Assembly: GCA_049724395.1 (NCBI GenBank)
Contig: JAUGWO010000203.1
Coordinates: 62,001-126,000 of the forward strand
Reading direction: 5' to 3'
DNA: 64,000 nucleotides
DNA from: Spongospora subterranea f. sp. subterranea
Taxonomy: Eukaryota > Endomyxa: Phytomyxea > Phytomyxea > Plasmodiophorida
A program made the translations under genes and the position numbers. Shown here piece by piece: positions 22,254 to 34,090 of this stretch (the stretch's first letter is position 1; each line of letters starts with the position of its first letter). The notes beneath the pieces were generated by a model. It did not search any database. It had not been told where the DNA came from and saw only the letters and a program-made list of their open reading frames with translations.

Positions 22254-23824
22254 TCAATGTCTTATAAAATGAACTCCTTGCCCAAAATCGCCTCGCCTGG
22301 CTTTTGTTGTCTTGACCTGCAGCATGGTAGATCTTGTTCTAGAAGTCGAACTTCCTTCCCGAATCAGTCCCAGCATCCGCGTTTCAAACTTGAGTCTCAG
22401 TTGGTGCTGACGAGTTTGCGACCGCACCAGTCCTGCCATTCGTCTCATAAGATGATTGCCGCGACCGGAACCGATACACCGTCCGATAAACCTGTCCACC
22501 ATTTCCAGCGTGCCTCGCTTGTGGTTTGAAATCGCCATGCCATACTCCAATCTGAACCAGCAGAAAGCCGGGATCAATGACTTTTCCTCGCCAACGACAA
22601 CAGCGGTGTGGACAGGGCGCCGGTCTGTTCCAGCCCGAAACTGGCCCGAGTTGCTTGCGACAATCTTGCCTTGACCTGGCCGTTATGGTCGATTCTGCCT
22701 CCGATCATTTCCACGCCCAGGAGCTGTACCGTCTCTTTCATCGGGATTGCCTGATCTTGTAATCTGAGCTCTGGCCACCCATTCTCCACAGGCAGCGACA
22801 CGGCTGACGTCTTGACGTTGTAGCTGAAATGATGTTTCCGAGCGTACGATTCGGCGGCAGCATTGCTTGCATGGAGAGATGGTTCCAATGCAGTAGCGTT
22901 TGATCATCCGCATACATGACAACCGGGATGAGTTCACCTTTGAACCATGGACTTGCCGCCAAACGGGCGACACCGCTTCTTGCAGTTTCTGCGGCAGATC
23001 ACGGACCAGTACGTTGAACATTGCTAAGCTGAGCACATCGCCTTGCGGGACGCCGACTTGAGCGGGGACCGGGTCTCCCTTTTCTCCATCTAGAAACACC
23101 ACAACTGAGCATCGGTCCAATAGTGACTGCAGTACCTCTATTGAATGTCTTGGGCAGCCTCGCTCGAGCAGCTTCCGCCGACTAAAGCTCTCGCCGTCCG
23201 GTCTTACGCCTTGCGGCTGTCCAGCAGCACGGACGTCAACGGCTACTTCTTCACACTTGCGTAATGATTCGTCAGTTCGTCCACCACGTACACGGCGCCA
23301 ACTCTTGCTTGAAAACCGGCCTGGAGTACGTGGTGATGGATCAGGTCCTTCTCCCACAGAAACTTGTCGAATGCAGACCTCGTACATCTTCTTCATGTGA
23401 CATTGCAGCGCGATTCCTCTCCAATTTCCAACCTCCGACAAGTCCTCGCCTCGGAATCGGATGCATAAATGCCTGTCCCCATTCTGTCGGGGAGGCTTGA
23501 TGAGCCCATAGAGACCGGAACACTTCATGCAGCATCAGCGACGATGATTCTGGGCAGCACTTGAAAACGTCGACAGGCAAATTGTCTGGCCCGATAGCCT
23601 TCTTTCACTTGAGCTTGAAAAATCTTGCCTCGACGCTTGGTGCAGAGATTGCCAGCTTCTTCATTTGATCCACACAGGACTATCGGTTTATGTTCAGCTT
23701 GGATGGTTTCCAAGGGAGTGTCGGCGGATCGAGTGAATAACTCGCGGTAATGATTGGAAAATTTGTGCCAGCGAGGGGCGATTACCTCCTTGAGCGTTGA
23801 TGCCACTTTCTTGAAGCGATTCAT
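22254..23824 (-). mobile_element. Non-LTR retrotransposon (LINE) reverse transcriptase, decayed
   Basis: Minus-strand frames carry reverse transcriptase blocks in order: LPVDVFKCCPESSSLMLHEV and QASPTEWGQAFMHPIP, NWRGIALQCHMKKMYEVC, the GVPQGDVLSLAMFNVLVRDL block, VVMYADDQTLLHWN with the YADD catalytic pair, then LLGVEMIGGRI. The blocks are spread over at least four frames, so there are several frameshifts. No endonuclease or poly-A tail was identified; the 5' side abuts a copia fossil near 23.83-23.93 kb. A C-terminal block (RFIGRCIGSGRGNHLMRRMA) follows. The family could not be fixed further. Confidence 0.82.
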
Positions 23825-23929
23825 CAGCGCCTGACTTTACTGATGACGAATCCGTCAGGCATCTGGTCCATCGTCTGCCAGTCCACTGTCCGGCGTGCCT
23901 TGAAAACTCGGTTCGCCTCCGTCGGTCGC

Positions 23930-26790
23930 CAGCAGGCAACTCCGTTTAGAACATCGCACGGTAGTCGAATTGTGCTGCAGAATGTGCTCCATGTTCCGCA
24001 TGTTGCCGCTGGTTTGTTCTCTATCAGTGCTGCCCTGCGACTCGGGTGCGACGATGGTCAATTTTATTGAGCAGTATTGCAGTATGCGCCTCGGAAATCG
24101 CACGCTGAACATCGGTTTCCGTGTTGGACGGCTGTACAAGATCCGTTTGCCAATGCAGCAGTCTGCCCTGATCGCTGCCACTCAGCAAGTTTGGCGCAGA
24201 CGACGCGGTCATATCGGATACGACGCGCTGAAGCAGGATATTGCAAATAATACGGTGATCGGTATGGAGCGGGTCGGTGGAAAGCCGAGTGATTGCGTTC
24301 ATTGTATGCGAGGCAAGGCCGCACGAACACAAATGCCAAAGTCTGCGACAAGGCGGGCACAAGTTGTCAATGACCTGATTCATTCTGATGTGATTGGTCC
24401 AATGTCGGTGGCATCGCCGGGCGGCACGAAGTTCGTTTTGACTTTCATCGATGATTGTTCCAGATTTGTCACTGTTTATTTTATGGCGGCCAAATCCGAA
24501 GTGTTTGGATGGTTCAAACGTCATAAGGCATTGGTGGAGAATGCTCATGATCGGAAGATTAAATGTCTTCGGTCTGATAATGGTGGCGAGTACATGGACG
24601 GCGACGTTCAAGGGTTCATGAGCGATCACGGCATCCGACACGAACGTAGCATTCCTCGTCGTCAGGCGCAGAATGGCGTGGCAGAGCGAATGAATCGACC
24701 ATTGATGGACATGGCGTGCACCATGTTGTTCCAAGTGGATCTGGGAAAACAGTGGTGGGCCGAGGCGTTATCTACAGCCGCTTATCTGCGTAATTGTGCT
24801 AATACCAAGGTGTTAAATACCCAGAAATGTCATTCCTTACGAGCAAGTATACGGTACGAAGCCGAATGTATCCAATTTGCGAGTGTTTGGCTGTTTTGTC
24901 ATGTACAAGGATGACGAAGCGAAGAAGTTGGACGAACGCGCTCGAGAAGGTGTCATGTTGGGCTATTCACTCACATCGAAGGGCTATCGGATTCTGGACC
25001 GGAGTACTCGTAAAATGATTGTGACACGGGACGCCAAGTTCTTGGAGAATCAGTGGGGTTCGCAGGAGCAAGCTGCGATCGACGCCGAAACGGACAGTGA
25101 CGATGCTGAAAGTACCGGCAAGGGTGATGGGTGAGATGTTGTCACCCAGGAGTCGCGAAGATCAACGCGAACGCGTATCGCCCCTCTTCGATATGCGCCA
25201 GAGGCGGTGTATCTGGCGCAGTCGTCGTTTGATCCAAAGAATCGTCGAGAAGCTCTGTCTTCTGATAGCGCAGCGGAATGGGAGTCTGCAATGCTGGAGG
25301 AGCTGAAAAACCTCGACCAGAATGGCACTTGGGAGATAGTGCCAAGGCCAGCAGATTGAAGCGTTATTGACGGACGCTGCGTTTTCAAGTTAAAACATGA
25401 TGCCGAAGGTAAACCCGTTCGATATAAGGCTCGTTGCGTTGCCAGGGGTTTCTCTCAGGTACCAGGTGTGGATTACGTTGACACGTATCGTCCTCGTGGC
25501 ATCTACCGATTCAACAACGAATCCTGTTGACCAAAGCCGCAGCCGAAAATCTGCAGGCGTACCAATTGGACATTGAGACATCCTTCCAGCATCAAGATGT
25601 CCCCGCGAGAAATTGTTTATCTAGTTGCCGGAGGGCGTGAATTTCCCGGAGGGTATGTCGCGTTTGTCGCATTGTGGACGTCTTCGAAAGGCGCTATGCG
25701 GTCTGAAACAAGCGGCTTTTGAGTTGAACTCTCGGATGAACAAGATCCTGGTGGACGCTGGATATAAGTTCTTGAATGCTGTTGCCTGCGTTTTTTTCTT
25801 GATGGCATCCGTGCATATTGATGATATGCTTATCGTTCCTACAGACGCAGCGATGTATGAGAAACTCAAAGGGGTATTGGAAAAACATTTTCCAATCAAG
25901 GACTTGGGCGCGATTGTTTTCTACTCGGTTGTAAGATCGTTCGTCGATTGGCGAAAACCATCAAGTTGAGTCAGGAAGCGTACGCTCGCGATGTTGTTCA
26001 CCCGTTCCATTGGAAAACTCGCGGCCTGTGGCTACGTCAAGTTCTGCCTCTGTCAAGCTTATTCGGTCAGAGAAAGGCGACACAATAACAAGTTTTCCGT
26101 ATCGCGAAACTGTCGGTTCGCTAATGTATTTGGCGATAATGACACGGCCTGACATCACAGAAGCGGTCAACGCTGTCGCACGTTTTGTCGATAAACCTGT
26201 CCAACAACATGTTCTCGCTGTGAAGCGCATATTTCGCTATATCAAAGGGACTTTTGAGTATGGAATCGTTTTTGGACCAGGAAAAGGGTTGAAAATGTAT
26301 TGCGATTCCGACTAGGCCGGAGATCAAGACGATAGGCGGTCAACGTCTGGAATGCTTGCGATGTTGAACGGCGGCCCAGTATCGTTCTTTTTTTCGCGAA
26401 AGAAAAAATCGTGGCGTTATCATCATCTGAGGCTGAATACATTGCTGCATCAGAAGCGTGCAAGGTGGTTGCGTGGATCAGAAATTTTCTTGATGAATCA
26501 CCAGGAAATAAGTTGTCCGGCCCTGTACTTGTATATGAGGACAATCAAAGGTGTATTGCAATGGCGTCGGCGTCGATATCGTCCAAGCGGACGAAACATA
26601 TTGCTATACGATATCACTGGTTAAGTTCGAATATCTAGCCACGAGTGAAATGTTGGCGAATATGCTTACCAAGCCTGACTTTTTGGGATTAAATATCACA
26701 GTGAGGCAAGTGATCGGTCGTCATATTCGGCAAAATAAGCGTTCAAAACGATCATATAAATTCAGGATCAGGCGATTGGTTAAAGATGTG
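23930..26790 (+). mobile_element. Ty1/copia retrotransposon fossil (gag-pol part, integrase, RT, RNase H)
   Basis: Parts in order on the plus strand: the gag-pre-integrase patch (RIVLQNVLHVPHVAAGLFSI), integrase with HSDVIGPMSVASPGGTKF and RSDNGGEY, the reverse transcriptase region around 25.2-26.0 kb, and RNase H with ALSSSEAEYIAASEACK and the closing YEDNQRCIAMA. It is broken, with more than five frame breaks, and the 5' end is missing. No LTRs were recognised at either end. It is probably old. Confidence 0.85.
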
Positions 26791-28204
26791 AGTCTGGACA
26801 CCAATAATATCACATTTAGCAGATGAATCTGATTGCCGCACAACCATGTTCAGGGTTGAACGAATCTCACGCGCTCTGGGAGAATCAATTATGTTCCAAA
26901 CGTGACCGCACAATAATCGTTCAACTTTCACGAACACGCAAACAGAAATAAATCGGCTGACCATCAGAGGGAGACTTCAAGAGCAGAAATTGTTGATTAA
27001 CGTTCAAAGAGGGACAAACAAAAATCTGAAAGTGACAATAATGTCAACTAAAGGGGGAATACGCTCGTCAATTGGTAATGGAATTGTGTCCTTTTACAAA
27101 TTAGATGATAATGAATCAAATTAAACATTACTAGGGTTGCAAACAATCACCAAAGGAGAGCCAATATCCCATAAGGTAAGATTCAGTTGATTTCACTTAC
27201 AAACACGGTCAATCAGCAACATTGGCATATGCTGAACATCCCACTGACAAGAGAGAGAATGACCATTGACAATAGCTCCTATTCGTTTTGATTTGCACCA
27301 ATGTCTTGTGTGACAACGACGCGAGATCACAGCAGATTTCTTTGTTTTTTTTTTGTGTTTGAGTTCGGCATTTTGGTGCCAGGTTTGTAGAACCTATATC
27401 TACTAGTGCCAAGACGAATCTTGGTGTCAAAGCTCACTTGCCAGACATAACCACCTTCGGTGAATGCCCTGCAGTCTGACCGACATTGTGATAGTGTGAG
27501 GTTGATCCCATGACCCGACTCACTAAAACCCCCTAACCATTGGACCTGTTCGGAACACCACAATGCCTTGAACCCGCCCACACGGTTTTTGAACTCAGAT
27601 ATTACACTGACCTGGTCCTACCTGCCACCAACCGGGACAGACAGAAACCAAGCTCAACAGCAGATCTCTCATGAATTGTGGTTCTAGGGGAAACTGACCA
27701 GGAGTTCGTTTGCGGTTTCACAGCAGCAAATCACTTCGGCAGAACAGGGAAAACCGGTTATTCCAGTTTGAAGAGGCAGTAACACCCAAAAACTTGATGA
27801 GAGAATAGTTGGGGACATTGGCAAACAAAACTCAAAATCAGCACTGGCGCCATTTTCGACCAGGCCATCGCAGCACCAACAACCATGACGCCATAACGGC
27901 GAAAGGTCACCTCAAAGCCTCCCAGATAACGCGCCGAAAATTCTTCCAGATACCCAAATCCAAACTTGGATCTATACAACATTGACCGCATGAAAATAGA
28001 CACAAATTGAATTCGCCCTTTGAAAACAGAAGTCAACAAACGCCACAGAATGCGTTAAACGCTCTGACAGCGTCAAAATGATTTTGTTTTTGGTCGAAAA
28101 TCGGGAGTTGGGGTTTTTATCATCATGAAAAAGATGGTGTTGATTGTTTTTGGTGAGCCAAGATCCTCGACGTGGTGTTTGCTGAGTTTTTGGAGGTTCA
28201 ACCA
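26791..28204. other. Gap without a convincing gene; possible SINE inside
   Basis: Short open frames have no recognisable similarity. The stretch lies between the copia fossil and the 3' end of the secreted Cys/Trp-repeat gene. Confidence 0.4.
27220..27570 (-). repeat. Possible tRNA-derived SINE
   Basis: On the minus strand GGTCCAATGGTTAGGGGG resembles a polymerase III A box and GGGATCAACCTCAC, about 25 bases later, weakly resembles a B box. A tail with CACCAAGATTCGTCTTGG follows. No second copy was seen in the window, so this is only a suggestion. Confidence 0.25.
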
Positions 28205-30478
28205 TCATCTAACCTTGGGATGACCGAAATTATATCGACAGATATCAGATTCCTTTCTGCCTGTTCCAGGACAGTGATCGCGACTGAACTTGCTGTAGGA
28301 TACTGATTCTCCCCATTTTTGAACAAATTCCTCAACGCTCCCAGCGCAATGACGATGTAAACAATTGTAAACAGGACGGCATTTGCCGATCAAAATGATT
28401 AAACTCGGATGAGGCGATCGCATTGATGCTGTCTTCGCAATCACGAACTGCTCATACTTTTCGAAAATTTCGGAAAGCGCTGAGAGGAGGTCTCGGGTTG
28501 ATTTATGGGGAAGATCAAGTCGTGCTGGAATATCAAATGGTAGCTCGGTCGATCCGCATTGAAGAGACTCCAAGCCTTGACATTTCTTCCTGTCGAATTT
28601 CCAAAGTGGGAATCGATGGCCCCATTTCCGAATCCATTCATTTACGTTTTGGCCACAGTGATGGACAAAGCACCCCCAGATGGGTTTCGGAGCCTCCATA
28701 TAAAATGGTCGGTGAAACTGTCGAGCCATCGAGCCACTTGACCGGTATTTGTCGTTGAATTTCCAGCACAGATCGAGTTTTTCTTCTGCAGTTTTTGACT
28801 TTGAGAGAGCAAGAGCAACAGCTTTGAGATCCAATAAACCGGAGTCTTTGTCTCTGAAAGCACAAATGTTCATCAGTTTTTCTAAAAAATGGCGAATGAA
28901 AACCTGTTATCAGGGTTTCTGACGATTTTCGTCCTCTGGGAACCGCAAGTGTTATGATTTGATCCAGGACCGGGGCAGTATTTCCATCCAAACAAAATGT
29001 GCTTAAAACACGGTCCCCAACGATTCTGGAACAGGTCCATGTCTTTGCCACAGCATTTCACAAGACATTGAAGGACAGGGATACAGGTGTTCTTGAAAAA
29101 ATAAATCACCGTATGACGAATATTGCAGATCGATCTTCTGCCTGAGACCAATTTCAAAACAAGATTCGAAATTAGGATGAGTTTTTGCAGGGTGCTGGGT
29201 GCCTTGGCAATTAGCCTAATTTCAGGAGCTTCGATGTTGTTTTGTCCGACCTCAACCTTATCCCGCTTCGACTTTCCGAGCAACAGTAGTTTCACGATGT
29301 GCTCCGTCATGGCGACAGTGTTGTGAAACTCGTCTTGTTCTGGATTCGTCCCCTTTCCCTAAGCAGACGATACGCTCATCAAACCCCAGACAGAGCGGGG
29401 AACCAGAGTTCTGACCAGAAACACACCGAGGCTATCAAGGTCTTTGACCTCATCCAGGTCCCAGTTTAGGCGCCGATAAAGCATTCTTAATCCCATTAAG
29501 TACTTGGCATTACGAAATTTAACGATTTTGTGAGTGCGCTTCGGAAATCCATTCTAGTACGCCATCAGCAGATATTGGTGATCACGATTCTCGACAATCG
29601 CTTACTGTCACGAAATTCTCACGAACGTCAACAGGCTGATTTTGTGAATTAATCGTATTTTCCATGCGGCAATCGAAAGATTTGCCCTCGACGCTTTCTA
29701 TTGACTGTTGACCATCAATGCTTTTACGGGATTCATCAAGGTTTGAACTCGTGCTCGCGGTCCAATCCTAACACGATATTAGCAAACCGAATCACAAGTT
29801 GGACATGGACTGAACGGCTAAGTTTCTGGAAGAACTGTCACCAAACTGGTTGGCTTTTCTGTGATCGGGCACGGGATTCTTGGGAAAGTCTTTTGACGGC
29901 AACATTTCCGAATCAATAGGAATTCGATTTAGATCGAAAAGGTAATGAAGGTTCTTGCCCTTTTGACTCAACTGTTGAGAATCGATACTGATATGGGACG
30001 CGTCAATTTTCGAACCCGGGCCCGAGCCCCATTCCTAAAAACGCACTGAACAAGCCGAATTTCTATATGAAGATGACCTGAACGACCACAATCATCGAAA
30101 AACTTTCACCAAACTGGTGGACACGATTGTTATTCGAGCAATCAAACGCCAGCACGGAATTGCTTTGCAGCAAATTTGACTCCAATGTCGAACATTTCAA
30201 TCTTGGAGAGTGTGAACCTTTGGTCTTGTCATGGCGAATTGCCAACTCCAGCGATGGCGACATGGTGTCCTGCAAGGACCAATGATCTCAGTCTTTGGCA
30301 ATTCTTTGGAGCGATATTCCCCCATCCATACCGAGAATGACGAGGAGGCGATGGTTGTGGCGGCATTGGCCTGACCGGAGCCAGGAGGTTCACCCCGACC
30401 ATGACCAAGTTCGGTTGTCACAGATCGAGTCGGTCTGGTCGCCACCAGCAGCAATATCAACAAGTTGAGGACACACAT
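28205..30478 (-). CDS. Secreted protein with three copies of an unrecognised 36-residue Cys/Trp motif
   Basis: Seven exons (30332-30478, 30078-30269, 29816-30034, 29606-29767, 29416-29553, 28904-29358, 28205-28853) with introns of 62, 43, 48, 52, 57 and 50 bp join in frame to 653 residues. The ATG at 30478 opens MCVLNLLILLLVATRPTRS, a clear signal peptide. Residues 20-270 are hydrophilic and repetitive (HQFGESFS and NQFGDSSS recur). The C-terminal half has three gap-free repeats at about 381-416, 496-531 and 599-634, sharing C4, C9, W20-G21, F29, C34 and G36 of a 36-residue unit (e.g. NEWIRKWG, EEFVQKWG, LFQNRWG; ending KYCPG, DHCPG, KKCQG). Secretion plus cysteines suggests disulphides or metal binding; an effector or wall role is speculation. 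The 48-bp intron has a weak donor. Confidence 0.72.
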
Positions 30479-30499
30479 TGGAGGAATGGGATGGCGCAA

Positions 30500-30769
30500 T
30501 AGTAGCGCGGTTCGCCATCGTTCAAGGATGATTTCAGAGTCAAGGATGTGAACGGTGACAGTTCTATGTGTTATACACCAGGGTAAAGATTACCCGATTA
30601 TCCTCTCCCACCTATTCAACTTTCCTGTTGTGATCTAGTTCTGTATTTGGTATATCCGTTGCTCTACAACATGCTGCATCACATTTGGCTGCTTATCGAA
30701 GCCAATGTCGTAGCCAAGAGGGAAACTGCAAATGCCATGTTTGGTTCAATCTGTTTATGAGAGCAAATA
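30500..30769. promoter_or_regulatory. Upstream region of the secreted-protein gene
   Basis: No gene is seen. The frame of the secreted protein stays open a few codons upstream of its ATG and then ends. Promoter elements were not placed. Confidence 0.3.
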
Positions 30770-31414
30770 ATGGCGGATACAGTAGTTATCTCGTATCATC
30801 TTGTTTCGTTCAAGAGCGCCCTTCAATTTGGTGTTGGGAACGGTTCCGATGGTGACCAACGCGGTCAATCCGTTCTACTCGCCTACAGAAGCATCGCTTC
30901 GCTTCACTCCATCATAACCCCACGTGCTGCTCTTACTTCGGAGGAAACGACTCGACGTCGTCTTGCAGGGCTCTGTCTCTACTGCGACGAACCGGGACAC
31001 ACGGTTCAGCTCGTAATTTACCACGATGATCCAGCCCTGCTTCAAAAATTCGACACCGCTAGCAAGGTCATCCCTATCTCTCGATCACCAATCAGTCCAC
31101 ATCTACTGCTCTGTTCAATAACACGACAACATCAATGTTCTGTGCGCCATGTTCAGTCACCAACTCACATTCCGTTCCCATTAATACCTGTGGCGCTACC
31201 TCATTGTTCATCGATCCGAAGTTCGCCCATGCAAATCAAGTTCCATCAAAATCACTCAGTGAACCAATCCAACTCTCCGTTATCGATGGGCGACGCCTTC
31301 GGCCAGTTGTCAACTTCAGGTGCCGGTGTACAAGTTTTGGGGCATATTACCAGAAATTATGTTGAAAGAGAAAATTATTGGGTATCTCCGACATTACTCA
31401 AGCATCCTGAGTGA
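30770..31414 (+). mobile_element. Ty3/gypsy gag fossil with zinc knuckle
   Basis: The frame holds a nucleocapsid-type CCHC-like knuckle (RRRLAGLCLYCDEPGHTV) preceded by a Thr/Ser/Arg-rich patch, as in Ty3 gag. The N-terminal capsid part is largely missing and the following region has decayed. It is a broken fragment. Confidence 0.6.
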
Positions 31415-32099
31415 TTTTATCTGATGCAATGGACAACGCATAGTCGTCAGATTGCAGTGGTTGATCAGGATGGACATCCTATATTTTTGAGGAAATAACG
31501 TCGAATTTCCATGTGTATCCGGTGGTTCAAGGAGAAACCATTTTTGTTAATTCAGATATTGTCGACAGCTATTCCGCACAGAATTTGATCCCAAGTCCTA
31601 AAACTTTAAAATCGGACCGATTGATAATATTATGGAGCGACTCCATTGCCGAGTGATGATGTCCCTCCTTTCGGACTGTTATCGTGATCCCCATCCTCAC
31701 CCGGTTCCCTTTGTCATTTTTCACGACCCGTTGGGCTGTTTTCGCTTAAACCAGGCTTTGGTAGACATACTCGGTATGTCTAGCAAGCAGATGGGCTACC
31801 CGTGATCAGGGACCCTAAAATTCGTGTCTCTGGGTCGGATAGACACTTCTGCGATTGACTTGACGCTTGGATCGATGAAAGATGTAGCGTCTACGAACTT
31901 GTCAGTGATTGTGATGACAAGTTGTAAACCGTCTTCAGGAATGCGGGATTTCATGTCCATGTGCCCTAGCAGGGACACGATTACCTGGATTTTCGACCTC
32001 ATTGGCTTTTTGCAGATGTACTCGGCAGTCATGGCGTACATCCCTCTGTGCTCTCCGTCGTCTAACGAGAACTTTGAGTCCGTTTCATTCTTTTAAGCT
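31415..32099. other. Decayed sequence, probably Ty3 debris
   Basis: No frame can be assigned. The stretch continues the gag fossil and may hold remnants of its protease and RT regions. Confidence 0.3.
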
Positions 32100-33050
32100 C
32101 TTAAGAACTCTCGTGCACCTTTGTTTACACATTTTCACCTATACCACTGGCTTTACGTTCTAAAGTCAGTACAGTAGCTTTCTACTGACGTTTGAGGCCA
32201 ATGGTGAATACTCGAGACCACACTGATCCTGAAGTGGGTCTGTCATTAGATATCCTGCGAAGTTCTGCTGCATAGAAAGGAGCAGGTCGTGAGATCCTTG
32301 TATGATTTTGTCTACAATGCTCAGCCGCTGTTGAGAACGATCCGAATCCGCATCAAACACCCGACACTTGTCGCTGATTGAACTTGTTTCTTAATTGGGT
32401 TTTCTCAATTGCAGCGTTGAATTCCATTGATGAAGTCGCCCATTCCAAAGGCCCAGGACCCGTCGACAGGCTGATCATTAACTCGACCTCGACCACTTCC
32501 TGGAGTAGATGTCAAACCCGAACGGTTCAAGACAAAAGATGGACTAATTGACGAAAGCCCAATAAGCGGTCCTACCTCCATCGTGCTTCTCAGGATTCGG
32601 TAAATCTGGGCAGGGAGATTGTGAAAGGGCGAAGGAGTCGTTTGCGGACGGTGGCGTAATCAATTGTGGTGGAGGCGGACCTTCGATCTCGCTAATGATG
32701 TGGCTTTTAGATCCAGTACAGCTTGAATCTGTTCACGTAGTATGGACACCTCTCTCGTGCTCGCCATATTTCCTCTATCGGTATTGAAGACGAGATGAAC
32801 TTTTGGTTTCAGACACAGCTGGGCCCTTACAACACAAAACCAAACGTTTATTTCCGGAAAAACAGTGTATTGGCAGGATGCACAGGATCAAGGGAAGGTA
32901 TAATCACGCTTGTGATACGTATGCCAACAGGCAGAACGAGCATTGTGTTGCAACTACTGAAACAAGTGATGCCGGCTGCATTTCGATAGACAATCAGGTC
33001 CAATCCCGAATCATCAGGGTTCAAAGTCATGCCCCCTTCACCCATAATTT
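32100..33050 (-). mobile_element. Ty3/gypsy 5' end fossil (LTR-side sequence and gag start)
   Basis: On the minus strand a leader containing GTATCACAAGCGTG and GTTTTTCCGGAAATAAAC (32810-32935) is followed at 32767 by a gag-type start, MASTREVSILREQIQ. The same leader and start occur in plus orientation at 44.85-45.05 kb, so the two are copies of one family. This copy is broken soon after its start. Confidence 0.6.
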
Positions 33051-33859
33051 TTGCTTGACCTGGGTGTGGGCGGTAGTTGTCGCGACGAAGGTCAGGTCGG
33101 CATTGCCAGCTGTAGCATTCGGCGATGCAGCAGGCCCACGAACACGAATATCGGCCCGTAATCCTCCATTGGCGGCACCTCGGTCGGCAGGACCGACACT
33201 GTGTGGATGACCAATCATATCTTGGCGCCCAGGATGTCTATGTTGAGGGCCGGCCCATTCCAAACTGGTGGTCAACAGTGGCAATTCGTTGGAGGAAGGG
33301 TTGTCGCGGTTTGATACTGATGGAGGGACCGCCTAAGGCCGGGAACGGAGCAGGGAAACCTTCCCGCCGTCGGTAGTGGAAGGAACACTGGCCTGAATAG
33401 ACGCTTGGATTACGCTCTTGTATGGTCTGGTTAGACCCCCGTTCTCTTTTTCAACGCTTTTTTCGTCAAACGCCTTTCACACCGCCGTTGCCGGGCCCTT
33501 TCATTGTGTTTGGACTTGTCGTCGACGCTGTGCGTTTGTCCAAGTCGTACCTTTACCAATCCGTTTTCTTTCCTTTTCCACCTTGAAGCTCACGCCTTCT
33601 CTATCTCACCCTGAAATCAGGTTCGAGAGTTCGATGCGTCGATCGGCACTCCGACATCACTCCTCAAGGACACATTATCAGCATCGATGGGGCAAACTTC
33701 CCAGATCATGGAATCGCCATATTGTTCTTTTTCGCCTTAATTGTCAGTTTCTAGATTTCGGTTCAGTATTCAAGTGCTGATTTCCGAAAAAGTCCCGGTT
33801 CCTTATGGATTTCATTTTGCTGAGATTAGTGTACAACGCCCAAAATCTACCCATTACAT
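33051..33859. other. Gap without a gene
   Basis: Open frames here are not family-like. A part near 33.05-33.35 kb is GC-richer than its surroundings and may be gag debris. Confidence 0.3.
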
Positions 33860-33965
33860 AAAGCCGCTTCAACATATTGTCAGTCCCGGGGCCGATCGTG
33901 GAGCTCACAGAATATGAAAAATATCGTGAAACCCTGTATCGTCCTGCACAATGTGATAGTTGAAG
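33860..33965 (+). repeat. Inverted partial copy of the Harbinger transposase end
   Basis: The plus strand reads LSVPGPIVELTEYEKY, almost the same as LSVPGPIVELTEYEEY at the minus-strand end of the transposase at 34.1-34.2 kb. The two copies face each other across about 150 bp. Confidence 0.8.
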
Positions 33966-34090
33966 ATGGCGCAAGCATGAGCGTGGAGGGATGCCGATCA
34001 GGTCAACGGTCAATCGGATTATGGACATCGGGGTTCCATTGACGCCCCAAGTTCACCCTCATGATCCTGAATGCTGTGCTTGCGCCAACT

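Noticed and set aside
24024-24734. 236-codon minus-strand frame inside the copia fossil
   Set aside because: Shadow of the integrase reading frame on the plus strand.
29359-29361. Splitting the secreted gene into two genes at a stop codon
   Set aside because: The stop lies inside a 57-bp GT-AG phase-0 intron (29359-29415), and the frame continues on both sides, so a single gene is the simpler reading.
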